Shown here piece by piece: positions 1 through 64,000 of a DNA stretch of 64,000 bases. The stretch is from Semisulcospira habei (taxonomy: Eukaryota; Mollusca; Gastropoda; Semisulcospiridae). The translations under genes were made by a program, and so were the position numbers. Within the stretch, counting starts at the first letter, position 1; the number at the start of each line of letters is the position of its first letter. The notes below the pieces were generated by a model that saw only the letters and a list, made by a program, of their open reading frames with translations, did not search any database and was not told the origin of the DNA. The DNA is taken from contig BTPG01000006.1 in assembly GCA_036245525.1 (NCBI GenBank), positions 88,555,535 to 88,619,534 on the forward strand, read 5' to 3'.

Positions 1-480
1 GCATCCATCCTTATGCTAGCACCACGAAACATTACGCGATTTGGCAGATTTTTAAAAATAGCTTTTTTAAACCCTCAATGGAGGTGATTTTTGCGACATC
101 TGCGTCGTTTGCGGCAGAAAGCACCGTCAAAGTTGAAGTTTGAGAAATGAGCACACTACATGTACAATAGACTTGATTCAGTGGTGTTGGGCATGACTCA
201 AGCCTCCGCCATCTCAACACAAAACTGGCGTGTTCGGGGAGATAAAAGGCTACAAGTTAAAACCGCAAACGAACCTTTTTGTTTCGACTGCGATCACAAT
301 CTTCTGCGTGAACGTACAAGACCACACTACAAGTGCACAAGCCAACCTGCGCGCGCAGTTCTGGTGCACATGACCGGTCTGAGCGACCGGTCTGGTGCAA
401 AAATAGCAACAGTGGCACCGCTGGTGCGTTTAACCAAGGTAGAGGGAGAGGGATACGAACTCAGCTAAGGTTTATGCTTC
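1..480. other. No gene recognised
   Basis: I see no convincing exon, repeat family or RNA gene here. The short open frames have no recognisable domain or splice context. Confidence 0.5.
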
Positions 481-544
481 CTGTGACTTTAGAAACAACA
501 ATGCACAGTATGCAAAGTGTACTTTATAGTAAAAAAAAAAAGAA

Positions 545-700
545 AGTTACAGACATTTCCAAAATGATCCAGGCGTACATCAGATAAAAACAAGCTATAC
601 ACACTGAAAAAATAACACTCTTGTAATAAATGTTTATCATGTTGACAATGGTTTTCTTATCTTATTATTGTCTTTCATCCCGATTGGTTGTACATTGCTG
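545..700. repeat. Diverged unit of the 156-bp repeat
   Basis: The words AAAATGATCCAGGCGTACA, AACACTCTTGTAATAAAT and GACAATGGTTTTCTTA match the ordered words of the 156-bp array at 1318-2128. It is an outlying, diverged unit, separated from the array by the palindrome at 972-1316. Confidence 0.7.
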
Positions 701-840
701 AACGTCCGGACGTGCCAGCACTGATAATGAAGGGGAAAAAAATAAAATAAAATAATGAACAGAATATTGAATGTATGTCGCCAGCCAGTCTAATACGCTA
801 AATAAACTTAAGATCATTTAGCAACACACATCCAAAATCA

Positions 841-956
841 AGAAAGATACACCACCACCACCACCCCCCTCTCCCTCCCTCCCCCCCCAAAAAAAAAAAC
901 AACAAACAAAACACAAAAAAACCCACAAAAAAAAACAACAAACAAACAAAAAAATT
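841..956. repeat. C-rich then A-rich low-complexity tract
   Basis: A C-rich run (CCACC, CCCCTCTCCC) is followed by A runs with interspersed C. There is no coding potential. Confidence 0.8.
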
Positions 957-971
957 ATTCAGACCCAAAAG

Positions 972-1316
972 GTGACTGCCAATCATGTAAAATGCAAAGA
1001 AAAGAAGTGCCCAATGGAGAAAGAAACAAGCTTAGAAAAGACGGTTACAACACAATTCAGTAAGATTTCGGGTAAATCCGCCTTGTCAAAACAGACAAAC
1101 AAACAAACAAACAAACAGAGAGATCAGTCGCTACTTATCTTTGTTCACAGAAGGAATGTGCTGCACATTCCTTCTGCCAATGAAGATAAGTAGCGGCTAA
1201 TCTCTCTGTTTGTTTGTCTATTTTGACAAAGGGTATTTACTCGAAATATTAATAAATTGTGTTGTACCCGTCTTTTCTAAGCGTGTTTCTTTCTCCGTTG
1301 GGTACTTCTTTAATGT
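972..1316. mobile_element. ~340-bp palindrome, probable full-length relative of family H5
   Basis: The left arm starts near GTAAAATGCAAAGAAAAG and reads through GAGAAAGAAACAAGCTTAGA. The right arm is its inverted copy (TCTAAGCGTGTTTCTTTCTC, then ACTTCTTTAATGTTAC), and the centre is near 1162 (GGAATGTGCTGCACATTCC). The outer arms resemble the flanks of H5 copies at 22.35-22.6 and 47.3-47.5 kb (AGAAAGAAAC..CTAGAAAGGAC), so this may be an H5-type element with more internal sequence. An internal CAAA microsatellite (1093-1117) lies in the left arm and TTTG in the right arm. It splits the 156-bp repeat family. No protein is encoded. Confidence 0.7.
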
Positions 1317-1317
1317 T

Positions 1318-2128
1318 ACACAGCATACAAAATGATCCAGGTGTACATCAGATAAAAACAGAGCTATACACGCAGAAAACAACTGAATAATAACGTTCTT
1401 GTAATAAGTCTTTATGTTGGCAATGTTTGTTTCTTTTTCTCTTATTATTGTCTTTCGTCCCCAACTGCCGTTTCATCAGCAGTTCCATTTTCAAAGTTTT
1501 ACATGTTATATACAGTATACAAAATGATGCAGGCGCACCAACCCCATAGTAGCACTCTTGTAATAAATCTTTATGTTGTCAATGGTTTTCTTACTCCTTA
1601 TTATTGTCTCTCGTCCCCAACCGCCGTTCCATCAGCAGTTCCATTTTCAAAGTTTTACATGTTATATACAGTATACAAAATGATGCAGGCGCACCAACCC
1701 CATAGCAGCACTCTTGTAATAAATCTTTATGTTGACAATGGTTTTCTTACTCCTTTTTATTGTCTCTCGTCCCAAACCCCCGTTCTATCAGCAGTTGCAT
1801 TTTCAAAGTTTTACATGTTATATACAGTATACAAAATGATGCAGGCGCACCAACCCCATAGTAGCACTCTTGTAATAAATCTTTATGTTGACAATGGTTT
1901 TCTTACTCCTTATTATTGTCTCTCGTCCCCAACCGCCGTTCCATCAGTAGTTCCATTTTCAAAGTTTTACATGTTATATACAGTATACAAAATGATGCAG
2001 GCGCACCAACCCCATAGTAGCACTCTTGTAATAAATCTTTATGTTGACAATGGTTTTCTTGCCCCTTATTATTGTCTCTCGTCCCCAAGCATCGTTCCAT
2101 TTGCAGTTCCATTGACAAAAACAAGCTA
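1318..2128. repeat. 156-bp tandem repeat array
   Basis: The word ACATGTTATATACAGTATAC recurs at 1501, 1657, 1813 and 1969, an exact 156-bp period. A more diverged unit precedes it at 1318-1500 and the last unit ends near 2128. 156 is 52 codons, so a plus-strand frame stays open as four 52-residue repeats; this is a repeat artefact, not a gene. The array abuts the recombinase-like pseudogene and replaces its 3' end. Confidence 0.9.
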
Positions 2129-2129
2129 G

Positions 2130-5096
2130 TGACGAGGTGTGACTTGAAACGAGTTTCAACAGCTTTCTCTTCAGCTTTCCCCCATGGTTTCCTTGTAAAT
2201 CTAGCTTTCTTTCGAACAGGAGCCGACACAGAACTGTCATCATCAAAACTATCTAGTTTGTCATCAGGCTCTGGACGTCTTTTCTCGGTCATACTCATTG
2301 ATTCCTGTGTTGTTGACCTGCTATTTGCTTCATTCACAGGTGCTGTTTCCCCAGAGACCTCTCTGCGAGTTTCTGATGTGTTTTCATTGTCAAAGTCAAT
2401 CTCTTCATCATCGCCCAGTTCAGCTCTAATGCAACTCTCAAAATCTGTCATCCCATTGTTAAATGACAGAATAATCTTTGCCACTTTTGCTTTTTGAAGG
2501 ACGTCTTGAGGTTGGCGGTAGATATGGCGATGTATCCGAATATCATGACCAAGGAAGTCTGCCAGCTGATCCTGGTCTAACTCCGAGATGGCCATGGACT
2601 GAGCCAAAGTTGCAACCTGCTTCCGTAACTGATTAAATGTGAACATGGCTGGGTTTGACACTTGTGCTTGTAGCGCATGTTCCTTCAGAACATCATGGTC
2701 TCTGTAAGGCCTCTGACCAGAAGGTGTGGCAAAGATGTACTGGGAACCGGCGAGAGCTGGCACTGATTGCCTCATTTGAAGGATTCTGTCCACAGTTGTC
2801 ATCATCTTCTTCCTCAGCAAAATGGGAACACTCCTATTAAACTTGCCCCTGATTTCCACTCGCTGAAAATGATTCACCATTTTCTTCTCAACCTCTGTGA
2901 GACCTTTCAAGATATCTTGATTGGTGATCGATCCAATCTTAGCATTCTGGAAGTCTGATACCTTCATTCTCTGAACTTCTCCCCCTCGTTTTCGGTTGAA
3001 AAGTGACACAGTGCAAAGAGTTGCTTTAACCACTGTCGGATAATCTTCCGAAACCATCCTTGTCTCAAGAAGCTGTTTGACCTTCCTCACATCTTCACAT
3101 GATGGGATCAGCTTGGGTTTGTTCATGGTCATTTTCCCGACCGACTGGGCTGCTGTAGCTGACACACAATCGTACCAGTCCCCGGTGAAGACAGAGTCAA
3201 AGCGCTGCGCCTCAGAGAGCTCCTGTCGCCACCTGTCATCTGAACCATGCCCAAGCTGTTTGGATGCCAGTGACTGTTTGATCTGTGAACATTTTTTCAA
3301 ACCATGGCCTATGCGCATTGCAAGATTGCCTTTTTTGAACTGATGTGTGTCCTCATCAAATTCTGCTAGCTCTTTTACAGCCAGTACAACATGATCAAAG
3401 CTAGCTGAATTGACCACAGCATTTAAACTTGCAATTTTCATTTCTGACCTCACTCTAAGAATCTTTAATAGTCTCCCTAACTCCCGCATCCTGGAGCTGA
3501 TTTGAACACACGGCTGTGTGTTCTTCAATGTCCCTGCGGTCAAATAATCTCTTTCCATACTCCAGAAGCAAGGGGTCAGTTCTGATGAGACGGCTTATCT
3601 CATCATCTCTCTGTCTGGCTAAAACCTTATGATAGAAGGAAAAGTCAACGTCTAAAGGTATTGGAAGCATTAGCCTCCCACGTTGAGCAGCCTCACCTCT
3701 CTTAGCGAACTGAAACCCTCCTTGTTTCTGACAGCAACGTTTTGAGTGTACAGAGATCAGCTTTGATAGAGCCCTTTGCAATGGCTACAGGCGAGAAGGT
3801 CGTCTACCTTACTAGTTTTGGTGCGATACTTAGGAATCAAACATCCTAATTTCTTTTCAAGAACTGCAACATTATGCATGTAATCACCCTCATCTTGTAT
3901 TCTGATCCATGCTTGACGTCTCTGCTTAGTCCCATTTTTTATCATCAAAATTTTAGCAACGTCTGCCTCATCTGCATGGACATCGTGTAAGTGCGTGCTC
4001 ATTTTCAAAACAAGCTTGCCACAAAATTTGCATGCATGTTTCTTGTCCCATTTGTACTTTCCTTTCCCTCTCTGCGACACGTGCACACCCGTTTCTTTGG
4101 TAAGCACTCTTTCCCCACCCCCAACATCATGTTCCTTCTGCCTATCCACATTGTCATTGCCACCCCCTAATTCATCCCCTAACGCACACTGCACCTTGCT
4201 GGTACTTGCTTCACTGACACCTGCCCACCCTGAAACATCCACTTTGAAATCTAACATATTCAATACAATACTGTCTGTGTCAGAGACCCCAGAGATTGAT
4301 GGCGACACACTGTCTGAATCCTGTGAGCTCGAGCCAGGAACAAACTCCTCGTCATCACTGTCCTTGTATTGCGATGCGCTTGCACTCTCAGTCTCAGGCC
4401 CATCCCAAGCTCCATTTGCCAACTGGAAAAGGAAAGAAAAAAAAAAAGAAAGCTGGATTAGTACAAAAGCAGCCCAATTTTGGTTTAAGGGGCCTTGCAC
4501 AAGAATATAAAGAGTAATCCCGTGTATGACCGATTGACATATGTGTGACCTTGGTGATGAGGGCTGGCTTTCGCAGCAGCAAAATCCATGTTTTCTGAAA
4601 ATGTAAGCAGTTTTCACACATCTGTCAACCCTGCGTGACCCTTTGAGAGAAGTCACTCAAATTGGTATGTTTACAAAGGTCTTGACACAAAGTATCCTTG
4701 GGCCAAGCTTGAAGAATGTGGCTTGAAAAGTCTCCGAGAAAATGCCACTGTTAACGTTTACCATGGACGCGGACGGACGGACAGACTACCAGTGGCCCGG
4801 AACATAAACTCACTTTTGCTTCGCACGAGAGCCAATAAAATGAAGATGATCATAGAATCACTTACCAGTTTGTAATTGGGGGCATTCCGCTGCCGTCTAT
4901 GCACCCTCCTACCCTCTGCAACAGACGACGCTGGGCCATCATGCTGCTGCTGACTAATTTTGCCATGGGCCTTGGTCATGTGCCAGGAAGGGGCGTGCTT
5001 GTCCACTTCCATAGATCCCGATGGGTTTGGACATCCTGCTGCCGTCCGGCGCTGGGTGTGTGCAGAAAGTGCTGAGTGTGACCAAAACGGTGTTGC
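2130..5096 (-). pseudogene. Zinc-finger / tyrosine-recombinase-like gene (Crypton-like), broken
   Basis: Two coding exons can be joined: 5096-4867 and 4433 downwards, with GTAAGT donor and TTTCCAG acceptor, phase 0. The N-terminal part is acidic and Ser-rich, then a CKFCG..HLHDVH finger and a CSHC..HSKRC finger. The C-terminal part (about 3000-2480) has the order expected for a tyrosine recombinase: NRKRGGEV (first Arg), TFNQLRKQ (second Arg, Asn replacing the usual His), LGHD, then HRHIYR (candidate Tyr). I infer a Crypton-type or domesticated recombinase. The reading frame shifts near 3775, inside the second finger, and near 3500, and the C-terminal PW..E..AV..F segment stops where the 156-bp array starts. 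Hence it is called a pseudogene; sequencing error is an alternative for the frameshifts but not for the truncation. Confidence 0.65.
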
Positions 5097-6000
5097 TGCA
5101 AACATGTCAAATACAACCATGTAAACCATTGACATTTTGAATCAGATATATACATAATTACAGCAGTACCCCCTGCCCCCTACGAACAATAACTGGTAAT
5201 ACAGTAAAATGCGACACTTCAGTTGCAAAATCAGAAAAAAATATTTGTGGAAGTCTGTTCTTCGAATCGCAAGGTAGTTTTGCGTTCGAGGATTCAAATA
5301 CACAATGAAATCTGGCGCCATCTTGTTTACAGTGCATGCATACATGTCAAGTTACTTTTCGATCACAATCACACATGTCAGAAGAAAAAAAAAGCAACCC
5401 AATCGCGTGACAGATTGACCTTGTAATGTGTTATTGAACGAATTCCTTTCGTTGAAGAAGAAAGCTTTTGTTAAATTCGTGGGGTTCTATTATCTGTTAC
5501 TATAAGACTGACTGAGCAGCACTGAGACGCGGGTCGTAGCAGACGGCGTCTCAGTTTTCTCGTCCAAACGGGTCCATATAGGCTACTGTGCAATTGTATC
5601 TGATTGGGAGCATATCAGTTAAATAACTGCGCTGAAGAAGTACACTTGGGCGTGCTTTTAACTAAGAAATATTGCATAAAAACAATCTTACCTGATGGAA
5701 CGACGGTTGGCGGGACGAGAGACAATAGAAGGGGAAACAACTCAGTTCACTCTGCGCAGCCGAACGACGCTCACTTCCGTGGTAACACACTGTCACAGTG
5801 CGTTTAAAACACACAACATTAGGTAAACCTGCAAAAATGGGACATCCAATTTTTATATTTTTTTCTGACTTTTGAATGAAAGATAATGCAGAAACAACCC
5901 TCAGAAAAAATGGGTGCCTGACTTGGTCACCCAGAATTTTACACAAACCCATTTCCAGAAGGATGGTAAAGAAAGTCACCCATTTAATTTATTAGTGGTT
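5097..6000. other. Intergenic, no gene recognised
   Basis: A possible 5' exon of the recombinase-like gene could lie here but I cannot place one. The only structure seen is a small inverted repeat, TGAGACGC..GCGTCTCA, at about 5524-5554. Confidence 0.4.
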
Positions 6001-6010
6001 TTGTGCACGT

Positions 6011-6085
<75 letters not shown>
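6011..6085. repeat. (CA)n microsatellite
   Basis: Uninterrupted CA repeat of about 75 bp. Confidence 0.97.
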
Positions 6086-6092
<7 letters not shown>

Positions 6093-6330
6093 CCACTGAC
6101 TGAAACAGAATAACGTATAAAGATACTAAATTTCATACACCGATATTGTCATCAAGTTTAATGAGTAAGCCACACAAGCTATCGGACAGTCGTTTAATTG
6201 AAATATTTAATTATTGATAAGATCAGGAAAGCGCAGTGCTGATCGCCTCAGCTACATACATAGCCAAAGGCCACATACAAATTTATTAACCCCTTGTGAA
6301 CAGAACCAGTGGATACACTCACAAGGAAAT

Positions 6331-6410
6331 TTAACTCATTCGAGACGTGCCGCATTCGAATACGCGGCTTTACGCCGCGTATTCGAATGCGGTACGTTTT
6401 GAATGTATCG
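6331..6410. mobile_element. H3 hairpin MITE
   Basis: Starts TTAACTCATTCGAGACGTGC. The arms contain CGCATTCGAATACGCGG and its inverse around TTTA. The right end has decayed from the usual CGAATGAGTTAA. Confidence 0.75.
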
Positions 6411-6467
6411 AACCTTTTGTGTCCCTTGGATGGCCGAAACAAATAAAAGACAAATACAAATAAAAGT

Positions 6468-6684
6468 ATAACTCGTTCAGTGCCGATAAGATTTGGATAC
6501 CACCCATCTGCAAGAGGCATAGATCCTCATGAACCCCACATTCGCGGGGGCTCATGAGGATTTATGCCTCTTGCTTACACCAATTTGAATCCATGTTCCT
6601 CAGTGGGACATCTAGAGTTTATTGCTTCTGAATTAGCGAAGATTGCAGAAACATGGTCTCCTCATCTGGCACTGAACGGGTTAA
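6468..6684. mobile_element. H1 hairpin MITE
   Basis: The hairpin core is at 6510-6574 (CAAGAGGCATAGATCC and its inverse). The outer ends are ACTCGTTCAGTGCC and ACTGAACGGGTTAA, inverted copies bounded by ATAA/TTAA. Confidence 0.8.
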
Positions 6685-6926
6685 TAACAGAATTATGATA
6701 ATAAAACCCGTTTTATAGCATCATCGGGTGATTTGATTGATCGATCACACTGACACACCGCCGATCGATAGACTGATTAATTGATGATCAATACATGTAC
6801 AATTGATTGATGAACTGAGCCATCCGTAACATGCACGAAAGGCCGCGGAAAAACTGGCGACAACTGTTTAGTCATTGGTTGCCTCACTGAGTCGGTCACT
6901 GACTGATTGTCCGATAAATTATGTAA

Positions 6927-7134
6927 TTAACCCATTCAGCCCTGACGCACTACAACAGGAGATGGGTCGACCATGATAATTCAATGGTAGTGCCAGATTA
7001 GCTAATCTGGGACTGCCCTTGAATGATTATCATGGTCGATCCATCCAGTCCTGCAACTGGTGCGGCATAGTCCCGAGTCATTAGATGACGCCTCCAAAAT
7101 TTGGGAAATACGGCCGTCGGGCTGAATGAGTCGA
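6927..7134. mobile_element. H2 hairpin MITE in the 3' flank of gene A
   Basis: Begins TTAACCCATTCAGCCC and ends GGGCTGAATGAGTCGA. The hairpin core has AGTGCCAGATTAGC with part of the right arm lost. It lies 82 bp beyond the gene A stop codon and could be in the 3' UTR. Gene B has an H2 copy in the aligned position (32572-32790) followed by the same GCTTGATTGG flank, so it predates the duplication. Confidence 0.8.
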
Positions 7135-7215
7135 ACGCTTGATTGGCCGACCTGTCGATTTAATGAGTAACTGGTAATAGCTGATTGGCCGGCTGTCACG
7201 TATATATTACGAAAT

Positions 7216-30792
<23,577 letters not shown>

Positions 30793-31240
30793 TCTGTGCA
30801 CAGTGCCTTGCTTAGCTTGACAACACTGGTATCTCTCTAATATCTTTGAAAGCCGGGCAACACTGGTTGCAAAATGTGCAACGTGCACGAGCTCGAAAGA
30901 GTGCTTTGAATCTGTGGCGCGCCTCGGTGAGTTAAAGGCCAACATCGGCCAGAGTGGGCCCGCGCACAAACATGCACGACCGTCAGCCCGAGGACCTTGT
31001 TCTTAGGGTCACCAAGCTGGCGCATGCCACCGGTCCTAATTTTACTGCACTCACACCTAAATGAACTATTTCTTGGGCTTCCTATCTTGGAAAGTAAAAC
31101 GAAAGGTCAAACTAAGTTAAGACACTAATTATTGCTGATCATTATGGCGCGTGACCCGGCAATATCAGCACAATATCAACGCATCATACCACGAGTCAGT
31201 CTAATCACCGTTTGACCATGACTTTTTTTCTTCTAGATAT
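30793..31240 (-). promoter_or_regulatory. Upstream region of gene A, conserved in gene B
   Basis: The first 120 bp upstream of the ATG (CTTAGCTTGAC, AAGCCGGGC, AGCTCGAAAGAGTG) and the CGTCAGCCCGA, CTGGCGCATG words beyond an H5 remnant recur upstream of gene B. I cannot identify a TATA box or start site with confidence. Confidence 0.4.
30925..31008. mobile_element. H5 remnant upstream of gene A
   Basis: GGCCAACATCGGCC..GGGCCCGCGCACAAACATGC; arms degraded. B retains it at 63640-63727. Confidence 0.65.
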
Positions 31241-31267
31241 AGATATAGTTTATGGATTTATAAACTC

Positions 31268-31475
31268 TTCGTTGCGAATGATCACGAATTTCGAGCCTGA
31301 AACAATTAAGCACTGACCGACATTCGCGTGAAGAACACAATGCAACTGGGACCAAAACACAGGCACAAAGAACACAGGACTAGCAAGAGACATAAATCCT
31401 CATGAGCCCCCGCGACTGCGGGGGCTCATGAGGATTTATGTCTCTTGCAGATGGGTAGCGTTGCCCCGGCAATTA
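31268..31475. mobile_element. H1 hairpin (sub-family with GACATAAATCCTC core)
   Basis: CAAGAGACATAAATCCTCAT and its inverse at 31383-31448. Preceded by CACTGACCGACATTCGCGTG as in the copies at 26.2, 37.4 and 38.2 kb. Confidence 0.8.
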
Positions 31476-31639
31476 TGGATTTTAAATGCACTCGTGCACG
31501 CATGAGCAGATACACTCAGATGCATTGTTGTAGGCATACAGGCCGGTACATCAACACTTTGGCTCATAACGCTGTGGCCCAGAACACAAAAATTACATTG
31601 CTTGTTTCTGGAAGTTTCTAGCATTTTTATATTGTAACC

Positions 31640-31950
31640 CCTTTGCTGTCAGTGGACGACGATCGTGTTTATGAAATTTTTGTCAATCATGTTCAACGCT
31701 GAAGAGCCTCAGCCGTCTAATGATGAAGCATACAAAGTGATGTCAGCAAAAGCATAGATCCTCTCCTTTCTGCTGTATTTGGCATGAAACATAGTTTATT
31801 TCCGTATTCTACAACAATTAAAAACCTCTGACAAGACAATACTATGGCATCGGCAAGAATCAAAGCTTTACTTCTTGACGATTCCATAGTATTGTCTTGT
31901 TAGAGGTTTTTGCTGTCATATATAGGGAAAAAAAACTATGTTTAAAACTA
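31640..31950. mobile_element. Broken H1 left half with a separate unnamed hairpin
   Basis: H1 left half ends at GCATAGATCCTCTCC (31768). Then AAAAACCTCTGACAAGACAA pairs with TTGTCTTGTTAGAGGTTTTT (31820-31914), with AAACATAGTTT/AACTATGTTT outside. I saw this hairpin once only. Confidence 0.65.
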
Positions 31951-32097
31951 AATGCAAACGATCGGCCTTCGAGAGCTTTTCTTGGTGTGATGGACCACCG
32001 ATCCCACACCTAGCTCTTAGACCAAGTGCAAACCAAGGTATAGCGCTTAGGGCCCGCCTATTTGAATTCTGCGTTGGACTCGTGACGTGGCGCTAAA

Positions 32098-32164
32098 CGA
32101 AACAAACAAACAAACAAACAAACAAACAAACAAACAAACAAACAAACAAACAAACAAACAAACA
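32098..32164. repeat. (CAAA)n tract
   Basis: About 67 bp CAAA. Confidence 0.97.
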
Positions 32165-32571
32165 CTGTAACGACTCTGAGTAAATTGGCACAATAATCTG
32201 TTTTCACGAAGAATGAAATGGCTTCAGGATTGACATTGACCTCAAGTATCATTTGATATTTGTGCACTGTTCTGTGATGAGTCAGATTTATCTGTTTGAA
32301 GCGCAGCACTGACCGTCAGAAACACATACAGAAAAAAGTCAAACAAAAATATCACTCAGTTTAATCAGCAAGCAGATCACAAAAAAATGTTCAATATTGC
32401 ATAATATTTGTGTGAATTCATAAATAAAAAACAACAACAAAACAATACATCATTACAAAATCGCAGCGACATAACCGGAAGCCACTTTTGTGTTCTCATC
32501 AGTCGACTTGACTGACCGAGAGACTGATCAGTCGCAGCTTGTTGGAGTGATAGATGGGTGACTGATGCATT

Positions 32572-32790
32572 AACTCATTCAGCCCGGTCCGACACTCTAC
32601 AGCAAGATATGGATCGGCCATAACAGTTCAAGAGTGGCTGCCAGGATAGCTTGGCGCCCATAGGCGCCAAGCTATTCTGGCACCACGTTTGAACTATCAT
32701 GGTCGATCTGTCTCCTTATTTGTAATGCAGTTCTCAGACGATCGGACAACTGACTCCCAAAAATGTGGGTAATTCATTCTGGGACACAAT
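32572..32790. mobile_element. H2 MITE in the 3' flank of gene B
   Basis: TTAACTCATTCAGCCCGGTC.., core 32610-32710. Aligned with the copy in the 3' flank of gene A. Confidence 0.82.
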
Positions 32791-32858
32791 GGAATAAATG
32801 CTTGATTGGTTAACTCACTGACTGATATGCTGATTAAATGCCCATTTCCAATCATTAG

Positions 32859-32864
32859 TTTATT
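32859..32864 (-). promoter_or_regulatory. Possible polyadenylation signal of gene B
   Basis: AATAAA on the gene strand, 58 bp past the stop codon. No equivalent perfect signal is seen this close in gene A. Confidence 0.35.
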
Positions 32865-32921
32865 CAGTGTTTGGTTGATTGATCGTATGAGCGAATGGCT
32901 GTTTGGTTGCCATTGATTTCT

Positions 32922-63501
<30,580 letters not shown>

Positions 63502-63640
63502 GTTGTGTACAGTGCTTTGCTTAGCTTGACTACCTATCTATATTTCTTTGTAAGCCGGGCTAACACTGCGGGTGCACAATGTGTAAAGTGCATAAGCTCG
63601 AAAGAGTGTTTTAGCTCTGTGACTCAGGCCCCTTTGAAAT
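63502..63640 (-). promoter_or_regulatory. Proximal upstream region of gene B
   Basis: Aligned with the region upstream of gene A (CTTAGCTTGAC, AAGCCGGGC, AGCTCGAAAGAGTG). On the gene strand AATATAG at about 63541-63547 is a weak TATA candidate, not conserved in A. Confidence 0.35.
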
Positions 63641-63727
63641 CAAGGCCCACAGGCCGACGTCGGCCCCGGTTGGTCCGCGCACGAACGTGCGCGGGCCAAC
63701 TGGGACCGACCGTCAGCCCGATAAACC
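63641..63727. mobile_element. H5 hairpin upstream of gene B, shared with gene A
   Basis: GGCCGACGTCGGCCCCGGTT, GTGCGCGGGCCAAC, followed by CGTCAGCCCGA as upstream of A. Confidence 0.75.
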
Positions 63728-64000
63728 TTGATCTTACGGCCATAAGCCTGGCGCATGTCACCTAATCTTACTGCACTCAAACCTAAATGAACTCCATGTA
63801 TTACTTTCTGGCGGCTTCACTGAAACTAAAACGAAAGGTCAAACTTAAAATTAAGACTGACAATGATAACGTTGATTTAGCAATATCAGCACTTCATATC
63901 AGTGACGGCCAGTCTAATCAGTGAATGTCCATGACCTTCTCCTGCTAACAAGGTCATTGTGTACGGTCAGACTGATATAGCTTGTGGATGTCAATGATTG
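63728..64000. other. Upstream of gene B, no further feature
   Basis: Continues to align loosely with 31000-31240 upstream of gene A, marking the extent of the duplicated unit. Confidence 0.5.

Noticed and set aside
1503..2129. 208-codon plus-strand frame with four 52-residue repeats
   Set aside because: The frame exists because the 156-bp repeat period is a multiple of three; no domain, and the opposite strand carries the pseudogene end.
5662..5979. 105-codon minus-strand frame upstream of the recombinase-like gene
   Set aside because: No domain recognised and no splice link to the downstream exons that I could support.

Overview
The window is eukaryotic, from an intron-rich, repeat-laden invertebrate genome. 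A marine mollusc (gastropod-like) is my best guess. The basis is small exons with GT..AG introns, long dinucleotide and tetranucleotide tracts, several non-LTR retrotransposon lineages, tRNA-type SINEs and an Ago/Cas-free, operon-free layout. No mitochondrial, viral or bacterial block is visible, and I cannot fix the species from sequence alone.

Layout, left to right. (1) 0.5-5.1 kb: a decayed minus-strand gene for a zinc-finger plus tyrosine-recombinase-like protein (Crypton-like), cut off at its C-terminus by a 156-bp tandem array that also hosts a ~340-bp palindrome. (2) 7.2-30.8 kb: gene A, minus strand. I could assemble 18 exons with consistent phases into one 754-residue secreted protein. 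(3) 32.9-63.5 kb: gene B, a head-to-tail tandem duplicate with the same 18 exons and intron phases, 749 residues. Both look like secreted, N-glycosylated, (beta/alpha)-barrel glycosidase-like proteins of unknown substrate; the family call is inference. The two copies give an internal 'empty site' control: many insertions in one copy can be checked against the other.

The introns are filled with short elements whose bodies are near-perfect hairpins. I label the families by a core word: H1 (GCATAGATCCTCATGAG), H2 (TAGTGCCAGATTAGCTTGG), H3 (ACGTGCCGCCTCCGGATACG), H4 (GAGCAAAAGAAATGCGACAT), H5 (GGCCCGCGCACGGCTGTGCG), H6 (GGACCCTTGTAGGCCT), H7 (ACACTTCTATTCAAATGAG), H8 (TGTGATTTTGGACCTTACGG), H9 (TATTTGTCACATAGCACAGG). 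H1, H2 and H3 share TTAACYC-type ends, and a nested pair at 27.5-27.9 kb directly shows TTAA target duplication, a piggyBac-like signature. H4 shows TA flanks, as in mariner-type MITEs. Several H1/H2 copies sit within about 10 bp of splice sites of genes A or B.

Retrotransposons: a chain of head-to-tail non-LTR elements in (GA)n tracts (54.3-60.8 kb, and another at 19.4-20.9 kb), one with a C-terminal zinc finger sitting inside a (TA)n tract, a CR1/L2-like element with a microsatellite-bearing 5' region (40.6-44.9 kb), a 5'-truncated RTE-like copy with a clean 12-bp target duplication (16.0-16.8 kb), and SINEs. Nothing resembles an operon, CRISPR array or rRNA/tRNA gene cluster.
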